Of a stretch of 42,703 nt of DNA, positions 16,110 through 25,281 are shown piece after piece. Each line of letters starts with the position of its first letter. Within the stretch, counting starts at the first letter, position 1. The position numbers and the translations under genes are program-made. The notes below the pieces were generated by a model, which did no database searches, was not told the DNA's origin, and was given only the letters and a program-made list of their open reading frames with translations. This DNA comes from Aurantimonas coralicida (GTDB lineage: Bacteria; Pseudomonadota; Alphaproteobacteria; Rhizobiales; Rhizobiaceae), in the NCBI GenBank assembly GCA_011050685.1, contig DRFF01000011.1, forward strand, positions 1-42,703, read 5' to 3'.

Positions 16110-17030
16110 CTACGTCGCCGCCCCCAACAGCACCACGATCCCCCCGACGATCAGCACGCAGCCGGCGAGTTCCTGCCGGGTGATGGTTTCGCGAAACCAG
16201 AACACCGACGAGGCATAGGTGAAGACCAGCTCGATCTGGCCGAGCGCGCGGACGTAGGCGACCTTTTCCAGCGTCATCGCCGTGAACCAGCCGGCCGAGC
16301 CGCAGACGCCAACGATCCCGACGAGCAGCGCGGGCCGCCAGGCCCGTGCGACGGCTTTCAGTTCCGCGCGATCCCTGAGCGCCATCCAGAGAAGCATCGC
16401 CAGCGTCTGGATACCGGTCGCGAAGGCCAGCGTCATCGCGGCCCTCATCGCCACCCCGCCATCGCCGAGCGACAGCGACGCCCAGCGAAAGCAGACCGCC
16501 GAGACCCCGAACAGCGCGCCGGAGAGAAGACCGATCCCGGCTTCACGCGAGACGAGACCGTCGGCGATCGCGCTCCAGCCACGCCGGCCGCCGGCCCCGC
16601 GTCCGGGGACCGAAATCAGCCCGACGCCGAACACACCGACGATGATCGCGACGAAGGCCAGCGGCGAGATGGCCTCGCCGAGGATCAGCAGGCCGAACAG
16701 CGCCGCCTGCATCGGCTCGGTCTTGGAATAGGCCGTGCCGACCATGAAATTGCGGAAGGAAAACAGATAGACGAGCAGAAAGGTCGCCAAGATCTGCGCG
16801 ATCCCGCCGAAAGTGACGGCGAACAGGAACGTTGCGTTCGGCGGCGGAAAGTCCGTGCCGAGAAGGGCCCGCAGGGCGAAAACATAAAGGACGGCGAAGG
16901 GAAAACCGAAGCCGAACCGCGCGAAGGTCGCCCCGGTCGTGCCCATGCGGCCCTTCAACTGCCGTTGCAGCGCCGAGCGCAGATTTTGCAGGAAGGCGGC
17001 GGTGATGGTAATCGGAATCCAGAGCGGCAC
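16110..17030 (-). CDS. EamA/DMT-family transporter
   Basis: 306-aa inner-membrane protein with about ten hydrophobic helices arranged as two EamA repeats (about 1-140 and 160-306), as in drug/metabolite exporters. Examples are the segments FGFGFPFAVLYVFALRALL and LLSGALFGVSAVCFRWASL. Typical features include TEPMQAALFGLLILGE at the end of repeat one and a similar FTYASSVFWFRE in repeat two. The transported compound is unknown. Its start is close to, and divergent from, the pyrimidine 5'-nucleotidase gene. A diverged copy of its last codons lies downstream at 15743-15830. Confidence 0.9.
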   Translation of the reverse strand: MPLWIPITITAAFLQNLRSALQRQLKGRMGTTGATFARFGFGFPFAVLYVFALRALLGTDFPPPNATFLFAVTFGGIAQILATFLLVYLFSFRNFMVGTAYSKTEPMQAALFGLLILGEAISPLAFVAIIVGVFGVGLISVPGRGAGGRRGWSAIADGLVSREAGIGLLSGALFGVSAVCFRWASLSLGDGGVAMRAAMTLAFATGIQTLAMLLWMALRDRAELKAVARAWRPALLVGIVGVCGSAGWFTAMTLEKVAYVRALGQIELVFTYASSVFWFRETITRQELAGCVLIVGGIVVLLGAAT

Positions 17031-17120
17031 AGGCGATCCGTCAGCTTTGTCTCAACGCCCCTCGCTCTCCTATTCGGCGACGCTTGGCAAGGCGGCCGAT
17101 TGCTCGAACCTCTGGACATC

Positions 17121-17840
17121 ATGACCGCGCACACAGCCATCCGTCAGACCGCCGACGCGACGCCGCAGGATTTCGCCGACATCCGCGACTGGGTCTTCGA
17201 TCTCGACAACACGCTCTACCCGCGCCACACGAACCTGTTCGCGCAGATCGATCAGCGCATGACCGCCTTCGTCTCGGATTTCCTGTCCTTGCCCAAGGAC
17301 GAGGCGCGGGTGGTCCAGAAGGATTTCTACCGCCGCTACGGCACCACGCTGCGCGGGCTGATGCAGGAGCATGCCGTCGATCCCGACGCCTTCCTGCAAT
17401 ATGTCCATGACATCGACTATTCGTGGCTCAGCCCCGACCTCGCGCTCGGCGACGAGATCAAGGCGCTACCGGGGCGCAAGTTCATCTTCACCAATGGCGA
17501 CCGCGGCCACGCCGAGCGCACGGCGCGTCAGCTCGGCATTCTCGATCATTTCGAGGATATCTTCGATCTGGTCGCCGCCGGGCTGGTTCCCAAGCCCGCC
17601 TCCGAGACCTACGACAAGTTCATGGGGCTGCACCGGATCGAGGCCGATCGCGCGGTCATGTTCGAGGATCTGGCCCGCAATCTCGAAGTGCCGAAGCGGC
17701 TCGGCATGCGCACCGTGCTGATCGTGCCGCGCAATCTGGAAGAGACCTTCGGCGACGTCTGGGAGCACGAGGGCCGCGACGGCGAACACATCGACTACGT
17801 CACCGACGATCTGGCAACGTTCCTGCGCTCGGTTCGCTAG
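17121..17840 (+). CDS. pyrimidine 5'-nucleotidase (HAD family)
   Basis: HAD-superfamily phosphatase resembling the SDT1/pyrimidine 5'-nucleotidase group, which dephosphorylates UMP/CMP and related compounds. Motif I is FDLDNTLYP (nucleophile and acid/base Asp pair), motif II FTNGDRGHAE, the motif III Lys lies in VPKPASETYDKF, and motif IV is VMFEDLARNLEV. The length is 239 aa. I chose the ATG at 17121; the frame is open far upstream but has no coding features there. An IS630-type element is inserted exactly at the stop codon: the TA of the TAG is the target duplication, and the G is the first base of the element. The protein is not altered. Confidence 0.92.
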   Translation: MTAHTAIRQTADATPQDFADIRDWVFDLDNTLYPRHTNLFAQIDQRMTAFVSDFLSLPKDEARVVQKDFYRRYGTTLRGLMQEHAVDPDAFLQYVHDIDYSWLSPDLALGDEIKALPGRKFIFTNGDRGHAERTARQLGILDHFEDIFDLVAAGLVPKPASETYDKFMGLHRIEADRAVMFEDLARNLEVPKRLGMRTVLIVPRNLEETFGDVWEHEGRDGEHIDYVTDDLATFLRSVR

Positions 17841-18885
17841 AGCTTTTTCCGATCAGCTTGCATCGTAGCCGGCGGCTTTGAAGTTAGTTGGCGCATTCGG
17901 CTGGCTCGAAGCGATCGATCAGGGGTGCCCGCTGTCGTCCAGAGCGCGTCAATGGAAAGCTCTGCCGTGGCGCGAAGCATGACCTTGAGCTTTGAGAGGG
18001 CCATCTCGACCGGCTTAAAGCGGGGCTGTAGGGGCGGCAGATATCGCAACTGGGCCTCCGGCCTGTTCGATCGCCCGGCGCACGCCGTCGGCCTGGCACA
18101 CGCCGTTGGCTTTGTGGGCGGGCAGATAATCTATGACGACCACGTCCCCGGGATTGAGCGTCGGCACCAGCACCTGCTCCACATAGGCATGGAAGGCGAT
18201 GCCGTTCAGGGCGCCATCGAGAACCATCGGCGCCGTCGTGCCGGTCAGGCGCAGCGCCCCGGTGAAGGTGGTGGTCTTCCAATGCCCGTGAGGCACGCCC
18301 GAGCCGCAGCGTTTGCCGCCTGGCGAACGCCCGTAGCGACGCGCCATCTTCGTCGACAAGCCTGTTTTGTCGATTAACACCAATTTCTCAGTATCAAGGT
18401 CGATCTGGCCATCGAACCACTCCTGCCGTGCTTTCAGGACGTCAGGACGGTCCTGTTCGCTCGCGTGCGCGGTCTTTTTCCACGTGATTCCGCTCCGGTC
18501 GAAGAACCGCCAGAGCGAGCCAATGCCAACCTCGATGCCGTCGTCAGCCAGACGGCGCTGCATCTCGTGAAGCGTGATGTCGTCGGCATCATCGACCAGG
18601 GCTAGCAGGAAATCCGCTTCCGCCTCGATCCGACCCGAACGTTGATCGCCGTCCATTGGCAGAGGGGTCGATCGTCCAGAATGCTCCTGAGATTGCCAAC
18701 GGGCGGTCGTCGAGATTGCTATCCCGAACCGATCCGCCGCAGCATGCGTCTTGAGACCCTCACGCATCGCAGCCAAAACGCGATGTCGAAGATCAAGCGT
18801 CAAAGGCCGTGCCATCACTGCCTCCGTACGATTGGCAGCTTGAATCACGAAACCCGATCAGATTCTCCTCGGCCGGAAAACGCTC
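17840..18885 (-). mobile_element. IS630-family insertion sequence (inactive)
   Basis: Element of 1046 bases bounded by 12-bp terminal inverted repeats: GAGCTTTTTCCG at 17840-17851 and, on the other strand, GAGCGTTTTCCG at 18885-18874 (11 of 12 match). TA dinucleotides lie on each side (17838-17839 and 18886-18887), the TA target duplication characteristic of IS630/Tc1-mariner elements. The single transposase gene is broken by three frameshifts, so the copy cannot move by itself. It sits at the stop codon of the nucleotidase gene. Confidence 0.88.
17853..18815 (-). pseudogene. IS630-type transposase, three frameshifts
   Basis: Starts at the ATG at 18815 (GGAGG 5 bases upstream). The N-terminal helix-turn-helix is readable (RPLTLDLRHRVLAAMREG). 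The DDE catalytic core shows the first Asp in LVLIDKTGLS, the second in VVVIDYLPAHK and the Glu in FKPVEMALSKLK. The usual IDET motif reads IDKT. The frame is lost by a +1 base near 18055 (before QLRYLPP), another near 17934 (before LIDRFEPAEC) and a third near 17885 (at the NYF motif), each consistent with one inserted base. The last codons, KAAGYDAS and TGA at 17853, are back in the original phase. Non-functional. Confidence 0.88.
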
Positions 18886-18897
18886 TAGAGCAATGCG

Positions 18898-19203
18898 TTA
18901 GTTGCCGAGCAACGACCGGCCTTTCCTGACGAGGCTGGCACCCCGGGCGAGCGCGGCCTTCCGCATCAACGCGATGTCGTAGCGACCAGCCGCCTGAGCG
19001 GGCCCATCCCCGCGGTCCGTCCTTGGTGTCATTTCCTTGGGCCGGGCGGCCAAACCGGCTTTCGCCGCCTCGCGATCCGCTCGGCTACCGGCGTCGCTGT
19101 CACTGCTTTCCCGTGCGGGAGATGTATCGGTGCCAATGGACTGGGGCGTGTCCAGATCCTGCTGCTCGCGCATCATTGACGGGTCGGTGTCGAGATCGGG
19201 CAT
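18898..19203 (-). CDS. hypothetical 101-aa disordered protein
   Basis: Not recognised. The first 75 residues are rich in Asp, Ser, Thr, Glu and Pro (MPDLDTDPSMMREQQDLDT), and the last 25 are basic and helical (ALMRKAALARGASLVRKGRSLL). AGGAG lies 6 bases before the ATG at 19203. The frame extends to 19317 but without a ribosome site. It lies immediately beside the IS630 element. The good ribosome site and normal codon use favour a real gene. Confidence 0.5.
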   Translation of the reverse strand: MPDLDTDPSMMREQQDLDTPQSIGTDTSPARESSDSDAGSRADREAAKAGLAARPKEMTPRTDRGDGPAQAAGRYDIALMRKAALARGASLVRKGRSLLGN

Positions 19204-19386
19204 TGGAGTCTCCTCAATTCCGGGTGGGACGGCCTTCGAGGGCGTCCCGAGCTTCGAGGGGGAAACGCCTGTATTTCCAAAGTAGTTCCCGCCTCGGCGG
19301 CCCGATCGCGGCGACAAACGACGCCCCTCGGGACGATGGCGGGTTGTGCGAGAAATCGCGCTATGGAAAGCGGCAGGACGTCGCCC

Positions 19387-20913
19387 TCAGCTCCCAACGC
19401 AGAGGATCGGCAGGATCGAATCCTTCACCTCGGCGGTCGCATCCGGCACGCTGGCGAGCGGCTCCGACGCATCGGCCGTCTCGAAAGCAATGCCGTTGGC
19501 ATGCAGGAAGGCGATGGCCGCATCCGGGCGGATGGCGAAATTGATCGACTGGGGGATGTCGCCGGTGGCGTCGGCGACGGCGACCGCGTTCAGTTTGGCG
19601 GTGACCACGCCGACGACACGGCCGGCGAGGTCGACCAGGGGACCGCCGGAGTTTCCGGGCTGCACCGCGGCCGAAATCTGCAGATAGCGCGGGTCGTTCA
19701 TCAGGCCGAGCAGCGATGAGACGTTGCCGCGCGTCACATTCAGAGAGTCGGCAAGGATTGACCGCAGCGGATAGCCAAGCGCCAGAATGTCCTCGCCGAG
19801 ACGCGGCTTGCCGGCCGAGATTTCCAGCGGCTCACCGAGCGCGCCGTCGACCTTGATCAGGGCGAGATCGTTGTCCGTGTCGATAATCGTCTGGCTGGCC
19901 GCGCCGAGATCGCCGACGAGAACTGTCCTGCAGGCCTTGACGACATGCGCGTTGGTCAGGAGCCAGCCGTCACGCGACACAACGAAGCCCGTGCCGGCCA
20001 TGTCGAATTCCCGCGCGCCCGGTTGGATCGCACCTGAGCCGGTCTCGCCGGGAAGCTCGAAAACATGCGGGCGGTTCGGATCGGAATAGGCCATGGCGTA
20101 GCGGGCCTCCGGCGCGCCGACGGCACGCTTGCGCGCCAGCATCGAGGAGAATGGTTTCGCCTCGTTCGACGCGACCAGCGGCGCCTGCGGCTCGCCGGCA
20201 AAGGGTTCGAAGAGGTTCGACGCGACCACCGCATAGGGCGCCATACGCCCTGCTTCACCGTTGGTGTAGGAGATCGAAAGGCCGCGCAGATCACCGTCAC
20301 GGCCCGCGAAGCGCATCACGTAGCTGCGACCCGATTCCTGACCACGCAGAACGAACCAGACACCGCCGAACTCGGCGTCGCTGACCGAACGCGTTTCCGT
20401 CGCCTGGCTCAGGACATCGAAGAGTCCCTTGAGGGTCTGTCCGGTGTCGGCGATGCGCACGGTTTCGATTTCGACAGCTTCGTCGGCGGAGCGCCACAGA
20501 TTTCCGACCTCGGTCGCGCCGAAGTCACGCACCATTCCCAGAGGCAGCGCGGCGCGGGCGCCGGTCGCGGCATCGTCGACCAGCGTTATGCCGAGAACCT
20601 TTTCGGCGTCGTTCGACCGCGCGATCAAAAGTTCCAGCATCGCTTCGTCGATGATACCGCTTGGCGTCATTCCAAGCCGCGCCTGGAAGTCGCGGATGGC
20701 GCGGAGCGACGCGGCGTCGATGACCCCATCGAATGCGCCGACATAGTCACCGGTCCAGGCGAGACGAATCTGCAGGCCCTTGCGGAAATCGGCATCGGTC
20801 TGATTGTTGTAGGCGATCGACAACTCGGACACCTGGGCGACGGCCGTCAGCGGCGCCATAGGCGCGATGGCCAAGGCTATTCCCGCTAACAGAACCTTCG
20901 TGAAGCGCCGCAT
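19387..20913 (-). CDS. secreted trypsin-like serine protease with peptidoglycan-binding-like domain
   Basis: 508-aa exported protein. A signal peptide (about 1-26, AVA cleavage site) is followed by a peptidoglycan-binding-domain-like repeat (about 44-97, GAFDGVIDAASLRAIRDFQARLG). Then come about 190 residues without recognised family and a trypsin/DegP-like protease domain (about 300-480). The catalytic triad is present: H323 in TNAHVV, D349 in TDNDLALI and S422 in QPGNSGGP. There is no PDZ domain, so it is not a classical DegP. Periplasmic action near the cell wall is likely; the substrate is unknown. It stands downstream of rmuC in the same direction with a 137-base gap and probably has its own promoter there. 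Confidence 0.87.
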   Translation of the reverse strand: MRRFTKVLLAGIALAIAPMAPLTAVAQVSELSIAYNNQTDADFRKGLQIRLAWTGDYVGAFDGVIDAASLRAIRDFQARLGMTPSGIIDEAMLELLIARSNDAEKVLGITLVDDAATGARAALPLGMVRDFGATEVGNLWRSADEAVEIETVRIADTGQTLKGLFDVLSQATETRSVSDAEFGGVWFVLRGQESGRSYVMRFAGRDGDLRGLSISYTNGEAGRMAPYAVVASNLFEPFAGEPQAPLVASNEAKPFSSMLARKRAVGAPEARYAMAYSDPNRPHVFELPGETGSGAIQPGAREFDMAGTGFVVSRDGWLLTNAHVVKACRTVLVGDLGAASQTIIDTDNDLALIKVDGALGEPLEISAGKPRLGEDILALGYPLRSILADSLNVTRGNVSSLLGLMNDPRYLQISAAVQPGNSGGPLVDLAGRVVGVVTAKLNAVAVADATGDIPQSINFAIRPDAAIAFLHANGIAFETADASEPLASVPDATAEVKDSILPILCVGS

Positions 20914-20985
20914 GTCATTCCCCTCGCGTCCGGTGACACAAAAGAAACGCGAGAAGGTCGGATTCGATCCCGACTAAATTCATTT

Positions 20986-20997
20986 TTTCTTAAGAAA
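20986..20997. repeat. 12-bp palindrome upstream of the protease gene
   Basis: TTTCTTAAGAAA is self-complementary and lies in the short AT-rich patch between rmuC and the protease gene, 73 bases before the protease start. It may be part of the promoter or a regulator site. A palindrome of this size in AT-rich DNA can also be chance. Confidence 0.3.
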
Positions 20998-21050
20998 GGA
21001 TGTCCGAGACCTTTCCACTTTGAGGAAAAGCTCTAGTCGCGCCGCTTGCG

Positions 21051-22226
21051 TCACTCGGCGGGCACCCGCGCCCTGACAGGGTTCAAGGTCTCCGCCTCGC
21101 CGAGCTCGACGGCCTCGATCCGCTCACCGCGCCGGATCAGTTTCTCGGTCGAGACGAGGATCTGATCGACGTCACGACCGGCTTGACCGAAATGGGTCTT
21201 CAATGCGGCGACGCGGGCGTCGAGCCGGGTCAGATCCTCCGTCAGGTGCCGGACCTCTTTTTGGATACGGCCGGCCTCGGCGCGCATCCGCGCATCCTTG
21301 AGGATCGCCTGAACGACCTGGATGGACAACAGCAGCAGCGACGGCGACACGATGACGACCCGCGCCCGATAGGCTTTCTGGACGACGTCCTCGAAGCGCT
21401 CGTGCAGCTCGGCGAAGATCGTCTCCGAAGGCACGAACAGGAACGCGGTATCCTGCGTCTCGCCGGGTATCAGATACTTGCCGGCGATCGCCTTGACGTG
21501 AACGTCCATGTCGCGCCGCAGCCGGCTCGCGGCAAAGTCGCGGGCATCGTCGCTCTCGGCGTCGCGCAGCGCGCTGTAGGCCTCGAGCGGAAACTTCGCG
21601 TCGATGGCGAGCGAGGGCGCGCCGTTCGGCATCTTGATCAGGCAGTCGGGGCGCTTGCCGTTGGAGAGCGTCGCCTGGAATGAGTACGCAGCGCTCGGCA
21701 GTGCGTCGGCCACAATCGCCTGCATCCGGCCCTCGCCGAAGGCGCCGCGCGTCTGCTTGTTGGCGAGAATGTCCTGCAGCCGCACGACCTCGCCGGCCAA
21801 ATTGCGGATTTCACCCTGGGCGCGATCGATCACTGCGAGGCGCTCGGACAAGGCGGACAGCGAGGCGTTGGTCGTGGTGGTGGTCTGGAGGATCGACTGT
21901 CCGACCCGCGAGGTAAGCCCGTCGAAGCGCTCGGCGAGCGTGCGCGTGAGGTCCGCCTGCCGGGCGCCGAAGATCTCGGCCATCGTCTGCATGCGGCCGG
22001 TGATTTCGGACTGGGATTTCAACACCGCGTCCAGTCGATCGGACGATTCCGCCTCGCGGCTTTCCGCCAGTTCGAGTGCCTCCCGCGTAGCGCTGCGCGC
22101 GCGTAGCCAGAGGAGAAAGAAGAGCAACAGGAGGCCCGCCAGAACCAGGGCAGAGACCGGGATTGCATGGCCGCCGATCGTGATGATGGGCGTCGTGAGA
22201 AGGGCGGCAAGAGCGTCGCTGTCCAT
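21051..22226 (-). CDS. rmuC: DNA recombination protein RmuC
   Basis: 391-aa RmuC-family protein, thought to limit DNA inversions and act as a nuclease-like domain protein. An N-terminal membrane anchor (about 18-45, LVLAGLLLLFFLLWLRA) is followed by a long alpha-helical, coiled-coil-prone stretch (about 45-150). The conserved RmuC core comes next: GAFGEGRMQAIV, LPNG-like LSNGKRPDCLIKMPNG, LAIDAKFPLEAY, FLFVPSETIFAELHE and VSPSLLLLSIQVV. These are the family hallmarks, with acidic and basic residues as in PD-(D/E)XK nucleases. It is divergent from def. Direct biochemical evidence for the family is limited. Confidence 0.93.
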   Translation of the reverse strand: MDSDALAALLTTPIITIGGHAIPVSALVLAGLLLLFFLLWLRARSATREALELAESREAESSDRLDAVLKSQSEITGRMQTMAEIFGARQADLTRTLAERFDGLTSRVGQSILQTTTTTNASLSALSERLAVIDRAQGEIRNLAGEVVRLQDILANKQTRGAFGEGRMQAIVADALPSAAYSFQATLSNGKRPDCLIKMPNGAPSLAIDAKFPLEAYSALRDAESDDARDFAASRLRRDMDVHVKAIAGKYLIPGETQDTAFLFVPSETIFAELHERFEDVVQKAYRARVVIVSPSLLLLSIQVVQAILKDARMRAEAGRIQKEVRHLTEDLTRLDARVAALKTHFGQAGRDVDQILVSTEKLIRRGERIEAVELGEAETLNPVRARVPAE

Positions 22227-22373
22227 GGTCCGACCCTAGATTTGATTCGTTAACGAATTGGACCAAAGCACGAACATTGCTGCGCCGGAAGTATCAACGG
22301 CGCGTGGAAGCCCGTCCGCATGTCGGCACCGCACCGATTGACCGCGATTGTGTCAGCGATTACCTCAGCGGCC

Positions 22374-22889
22374 ATGACGATCAAGCCTCTCATCATTCTG
22401 CCGGATCCGATCCTGCGCCAGACCTCAAAACCCGTCGAAACGGTTGACGACCGCGTCAAGCGGCTGGCTGACGATATGCTGGACACGATGTACGACGCGC
22501 CCGGCATCGGGCTCGCCGCGATCCAGGTGGGCGAACCGCTTCGCCTGCTGGTCATCGACGTGTCAAAGGAGGAGGACGACAAGACGCCGCAGGTGTTTTT
22601 GAATCCCGAGATTCTGGCCGAGTCCGACGACCGCAATGTCTATGAGGAAGGTTGTCTGTCGATCCCGGACTATTATGCCGAGGTCGAACGGTCCGCCGAG
22701 GTGACGGTCCGCTATCTCGGCCTCGACGGCAAGATGCACGAAGAGACGGCAGACGGCATCCTGGCCACCTGCCTCTTGCACGAGATCGACCATCTCAACG
22801 GCGTCCTGTTCATCGACCACATCTCCAAGCTGAAGCGGGACATGGTGGTGAAGAAGTTCACCAAGGCGGCCCGCAAGGCCATCGCGTGA
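22374..22889 (+). CDS. def: peptide deformylase
   Basis: Removes the formyl group from the N-terminal Met of new proteins. All three metal-site motifs are intact: GIGLAA (44-49), EGCLS (92-96, ligand C94) and HEIDH (136-140, ligands H136 and H140, catalytic E137). The length of 171 aa is typical. The frame begins at 22320, but MTIKPLI at 22374 matches the usual start of the family; neither start has a clear ribosome site. It lies 7 bases before fmt, forming the classic def-fmt pair, followed by truA. Confidence 0.96.
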   Translation: MTIKPLIILPDPILRQTSKPVETVDDRVKRLADDMLDTMYDAPGIGLAAIQVGEPLRLLVIDVSKEEDDKTPQVFLNPEILAESDDRNVYEEGCLSIPDYYAEVERSAEVTVRYLGLDGKMHEETADGILATCLLHEIDHLNGVLFIDHISKLKRDMVVKKFTKAARKAIA

Positions 22890-22896
22890 GCCGGCG

Positions 22897-23856
22897 ATGA
22901 CGCTGCGCGTCGTCTTCATGGGGACCCCCGCCTTCGCCGTCCCGACCTTGCGCGCCATTCAGGCCGTCGGACATGAGATCGCCGCCGTCTACACCCAGCC
23001 GCCGCGCAAGGCCGGGCGCCGGGGCCTGACATTGACCCCTTCCCCCGTCCAGACCGAAGCCGAACGGCTGGGGCTGGACGTTCGTACCCCCTTGAATTTC
23101 AAGGACGAGGCGGAGGTGACGGCCTTCGCGACGCTGGAATCCGATGTCGCAATCGTCGTCGCCTATGGCCTGTTGCTGCCGCGTCGGATCCTCGACGCGC
23201 CACGCCACGGCTGTCTCAATGGTCACGGCTCGCTGCTGCCGCGCTGGCGCGGCGCCGCGCCGATCCAGCGGGCAATCGAGGCTGGCGACGAGACTACCGG
23301 CATGATGGTGATGCGCATGGAAACCGGCCTCGACACCGGTCCGGTGGCGCTGACGGCCGAGACGCCGATCGACGAAACCGAAACGGCCGGCGAGCTGCAC
23401 GACCGGCTTTCCCTGATGGCGGCCGATCTGATGGTCGAGGCGCTGGAAAAGCTCGAAGCCGGCACCCTGACCTTCGAGGACCAGGACGCGATCGCCGCGC
23501 GGACGGGGCGTGCCCCGCTCTACGCCAGGAAGATCGACAAGGCCGAGGCCGCGCTCGACTTTGCCCGTGAAGCCCAACCGATCGCGGCCAAGATCAACGC
23601 CTTCTCGCCGTTTCCGGGCGCCTGGACGACGCTGTCCTTCGGCGGCAAGCCAGAGCGGGTGAAGATCCTGCGTGCCTCGGCCGAGACGGGCGCGGGCGCG
23701 CCGGGCACGGTGCTGGACGGCCACCTGCTCGTCGCTTGCGGTTCGGGAGCGGTGCGTCTTCTCGAACTGCAACGCGCCGGCGGCAAGCCGATGACCGCGG
23801 ACGACCTTTTGCGGGGATCGCCCGTGCCGGCCGGCAGCGTCGCCGGCTCCGCCTGA
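22897..23856 (+). CDS. fmt: methionyl-tRNA formyltransferase
   Basis: Formylates initiator Met-tRNA using 10-formyl-tetrahydrofolate, the step that def later reverses. 319 aa, with the N-terminal formyltransferase Rossmann domain opening [16 protein letters not shown]. The folate/catalytic loop has [17 protein letters not shown] (Asn and His conserved) and the [10 protein letters not shown] segment with the catalytic Asp. The C-terminal OB-like tRNA-binding domain starts near 205. It begins 7 bases after def, and its stop overlaps the truA start (TGATG). Confidence 0.97.
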   Translation: MTLRVVFMGTPAFAVPTLRAIQAVGHEIAAVYTQPPRKAGRRGLTLTPSPVQTEAERLGLDVRTPLNFKDEAEVTAFATLESDVAIVVAYGLLLPRRILDAPRHGCLNGHGSLLPRWRGAAPIQRAIEAGDETTGMMVMRMETGLDTGPVALTAETPIDETETAGELHDRLSLMAADLMVEALEKLEAGTLTFEDQDAIAARTGRAPLYARKIDKAEAALDFAREAQPIAAKINAFSPFPGAWTTLSFGGKPERVKILRASAETGAGAPGTVLDGHLLVACGSGAVRLLELQRAGGKPMTADDLLRGSPVPAGSVAGSA

Positions 23857-24635
23857 TGCCCCGATACAAGCTCACCATCGAGTACAACGGCAAGCCCTAT
23901 TGCGGCTGGCAGCGCCAAACCAGCGATCCCTCGGTGCAGGAGGCCGTCGAGACCGCCATTGCCGGTTTTTCCGGCGAGCCTGCTGTGCTGTTCGGCGCCG
24001 GGCGGACCGACGCCGGCGTTCATGCCACCGGACAGGTGGCGCATCTGGATCTGTCGCGCGAATGGGACTGCGACGTCATACGCGACGCGCTCAACGCCCA
24101 TTTGCGCCGCGAGGCCGTCGCGATCCTCGACGTCGAGCGCGTTGATGAGGATTTCGACGCCCGCTTTTCCGCCCGCAAGCGGCATTATCTCTACCGCATC
24201 TTCAACCGCCGTCCGCCACCCGTGCTGCTCGCAGGCCAAGTCTGGTGGGTTTCCAAGCCGCTCGACGTCGACGCGATGCATCACGCCGCCCAGTGCCTCG
24301 TCGGCACCCACGATTTCAACACCTTCCGCTCCGCCCATTGTCAGGCCAAGAACCCGATCCGCACGCTCGAACGCCTCGACGTCGTCAAGGGACCCGGCGA
24401 CGAGATCCACATCCACGCCATGGCCCAGTCGTTCCTGCACAACCAGATCCGCTCCTTCGCCGGCACGCTGAAGCTTGTCGGCGAACACCGCTGGAGCGAG
24501 GAAGATCTCGTCGCCGCGCTGAAATCGCGCGACCGCATCCGCTGTGGCCCGGTCGCGCCGGCCGACGGGCTATATCTGACGCGGATCGAATATGGCACGG
24601 CGCCGAAGCGCACACTGCCGCCTTATCCGGCCTAA
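23856..24635 (+). CDS. truA: tRNA pseudouridine(38-40) synthase
   Basis: Converts uridines 38-40 in the tRNA anticodon arm to pseudouridine. 259 aa, starting [12 protein letters not shown]. The catalytic Asp is D52 in [14 protein letters not shown]. The [11 protein letters not shown] segment and the late [18 protein letters not shown] motif are typical of TruA. The start ATG at 23856 shares one base with the fmt stop, so translation is probably coupled. The frame is open further upstream, inside fmt, but that part is a shadow of fmt. Confidence 0.97.
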   Translation: MPRYKLTIEYNGKPYCGWQRQTSDPSVQEAVETAIAGFSGEPAVLFGAGRTDAGVHATGQVAHLDLSREWDCDVIRDALNAHLRREAVAILDVERVDEDFDARFSARKRHYLYRIFNRRPPPVLLAGQVWWVSKPLDVDAMHHAAQCLVGTHDFNTFRSAHCQAKNPIRTLERLDVVKGPGDEIHIHAMAQSFLHNQIRSFAGTLKLVGEHRWSEEDLVAALKSRDRIRCGPVAPADGLYLTRIEYGTAPKRTLPPYPA

Positions 24636-24645
24636 TATGGCCTGA

Positions 24646-25281
24646 TCAGATCAGCGGAATGCCGGTGAGGTCCATCACCGCGCCATAGCTGACCAGGGCG
24701 GCGACGATCATCAAAATGGTGACCGCCACAGCGCCGCCGAGATCCTTGCCGGTGGCGAAGAAGATCAGCCGCACGGTAAGCGCGATCGAGGCGAGGGTGA
24801 CGAGCGCGCCGAGCAGTGCCGTTCCGCCCCCCATGCCAACCAAAAGCACGATCAGCCAGTAGGGCGCGAAAACCCAGGCGAGCATGGCGCCGCCCCAATT
24901 GGTGGCGACCACCAGCGGCACGATCTTGCGGGAATAGCCGATCGGCTTGGCGACCAGCATCAGGACGAGGATCGGCAGCACCCAGGCGAGAACATCGGCC
25001 AAGGCGTGCGCGCCATAGACGGCGACCGGCCCCATGTCGGTGGCCCGGCCCTCACCCTGGACCGATTCGAACTCGATCCATGACAGAGCGATCGGCGGCA
25101 GCGCCACCACGATGGCCGAAAAGGACTGCCAGAAGCCGTCGGCGGATAGATCAAGGCGCTTCAGCCCCTCGGCCCGGCCGGCCATCAAAAGGGCCGTGCC
25201 GGAGAAAAAGCGAACGATATCGTCGATGCTCGGCACCAGGTCAGGCGTGGGCGGCGAACCAGCGGGCGATGAAAGCTTCAT
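24646..25281 (-). CDS. conserved multi-pass membrane protein
   Basis: About 211 aa with five or six hydrophobic segments (for example WVLPILVLMLVA, LIVLLVGMGGG, ILMIVAALVSYGAVM) and a cytoplasmic-looking N-terminus PSIDDIVRFFSG. I do not know a function. Similar proteins sit beside dapE in rhizobia, as I recall. Two starts are possible: the ATG at 25281, with GAGG close upstream and a 41-base overlap with dapE, or a GTG at 25236, just after the dapE stop, which would give the shorter N-terminus of homologues. It is convergent with truA and presumably co-transcribed with dapE. Confidence 0.8.
   Translation of the reverse strand: MKLSSPAGSPPTPDLVPSIDDIVRFFSGTALLMAGRAEGLKRLDLSADGFWQSFSAIVVALPPIALSWIEFESVQGEGRATDMGPVAVYGAHALADVLAWVLPILVLMLVAKPIGYSRKIVPLVVATNWGGAMLAWVFAPYWLIVLLVGMGGGTALLGALVTLASIALTVRLIFFATGKDLGGAVAVTILMIVAALVSYGAVMDLTGIPLI

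Noticed and set aside
16095-17120. N-terminal extension of the pyrimidine nucleotidase to 581 residues
   Set aside because: The extra part is the antisense of the EamA gene; the HAD protein is complete from 17121.
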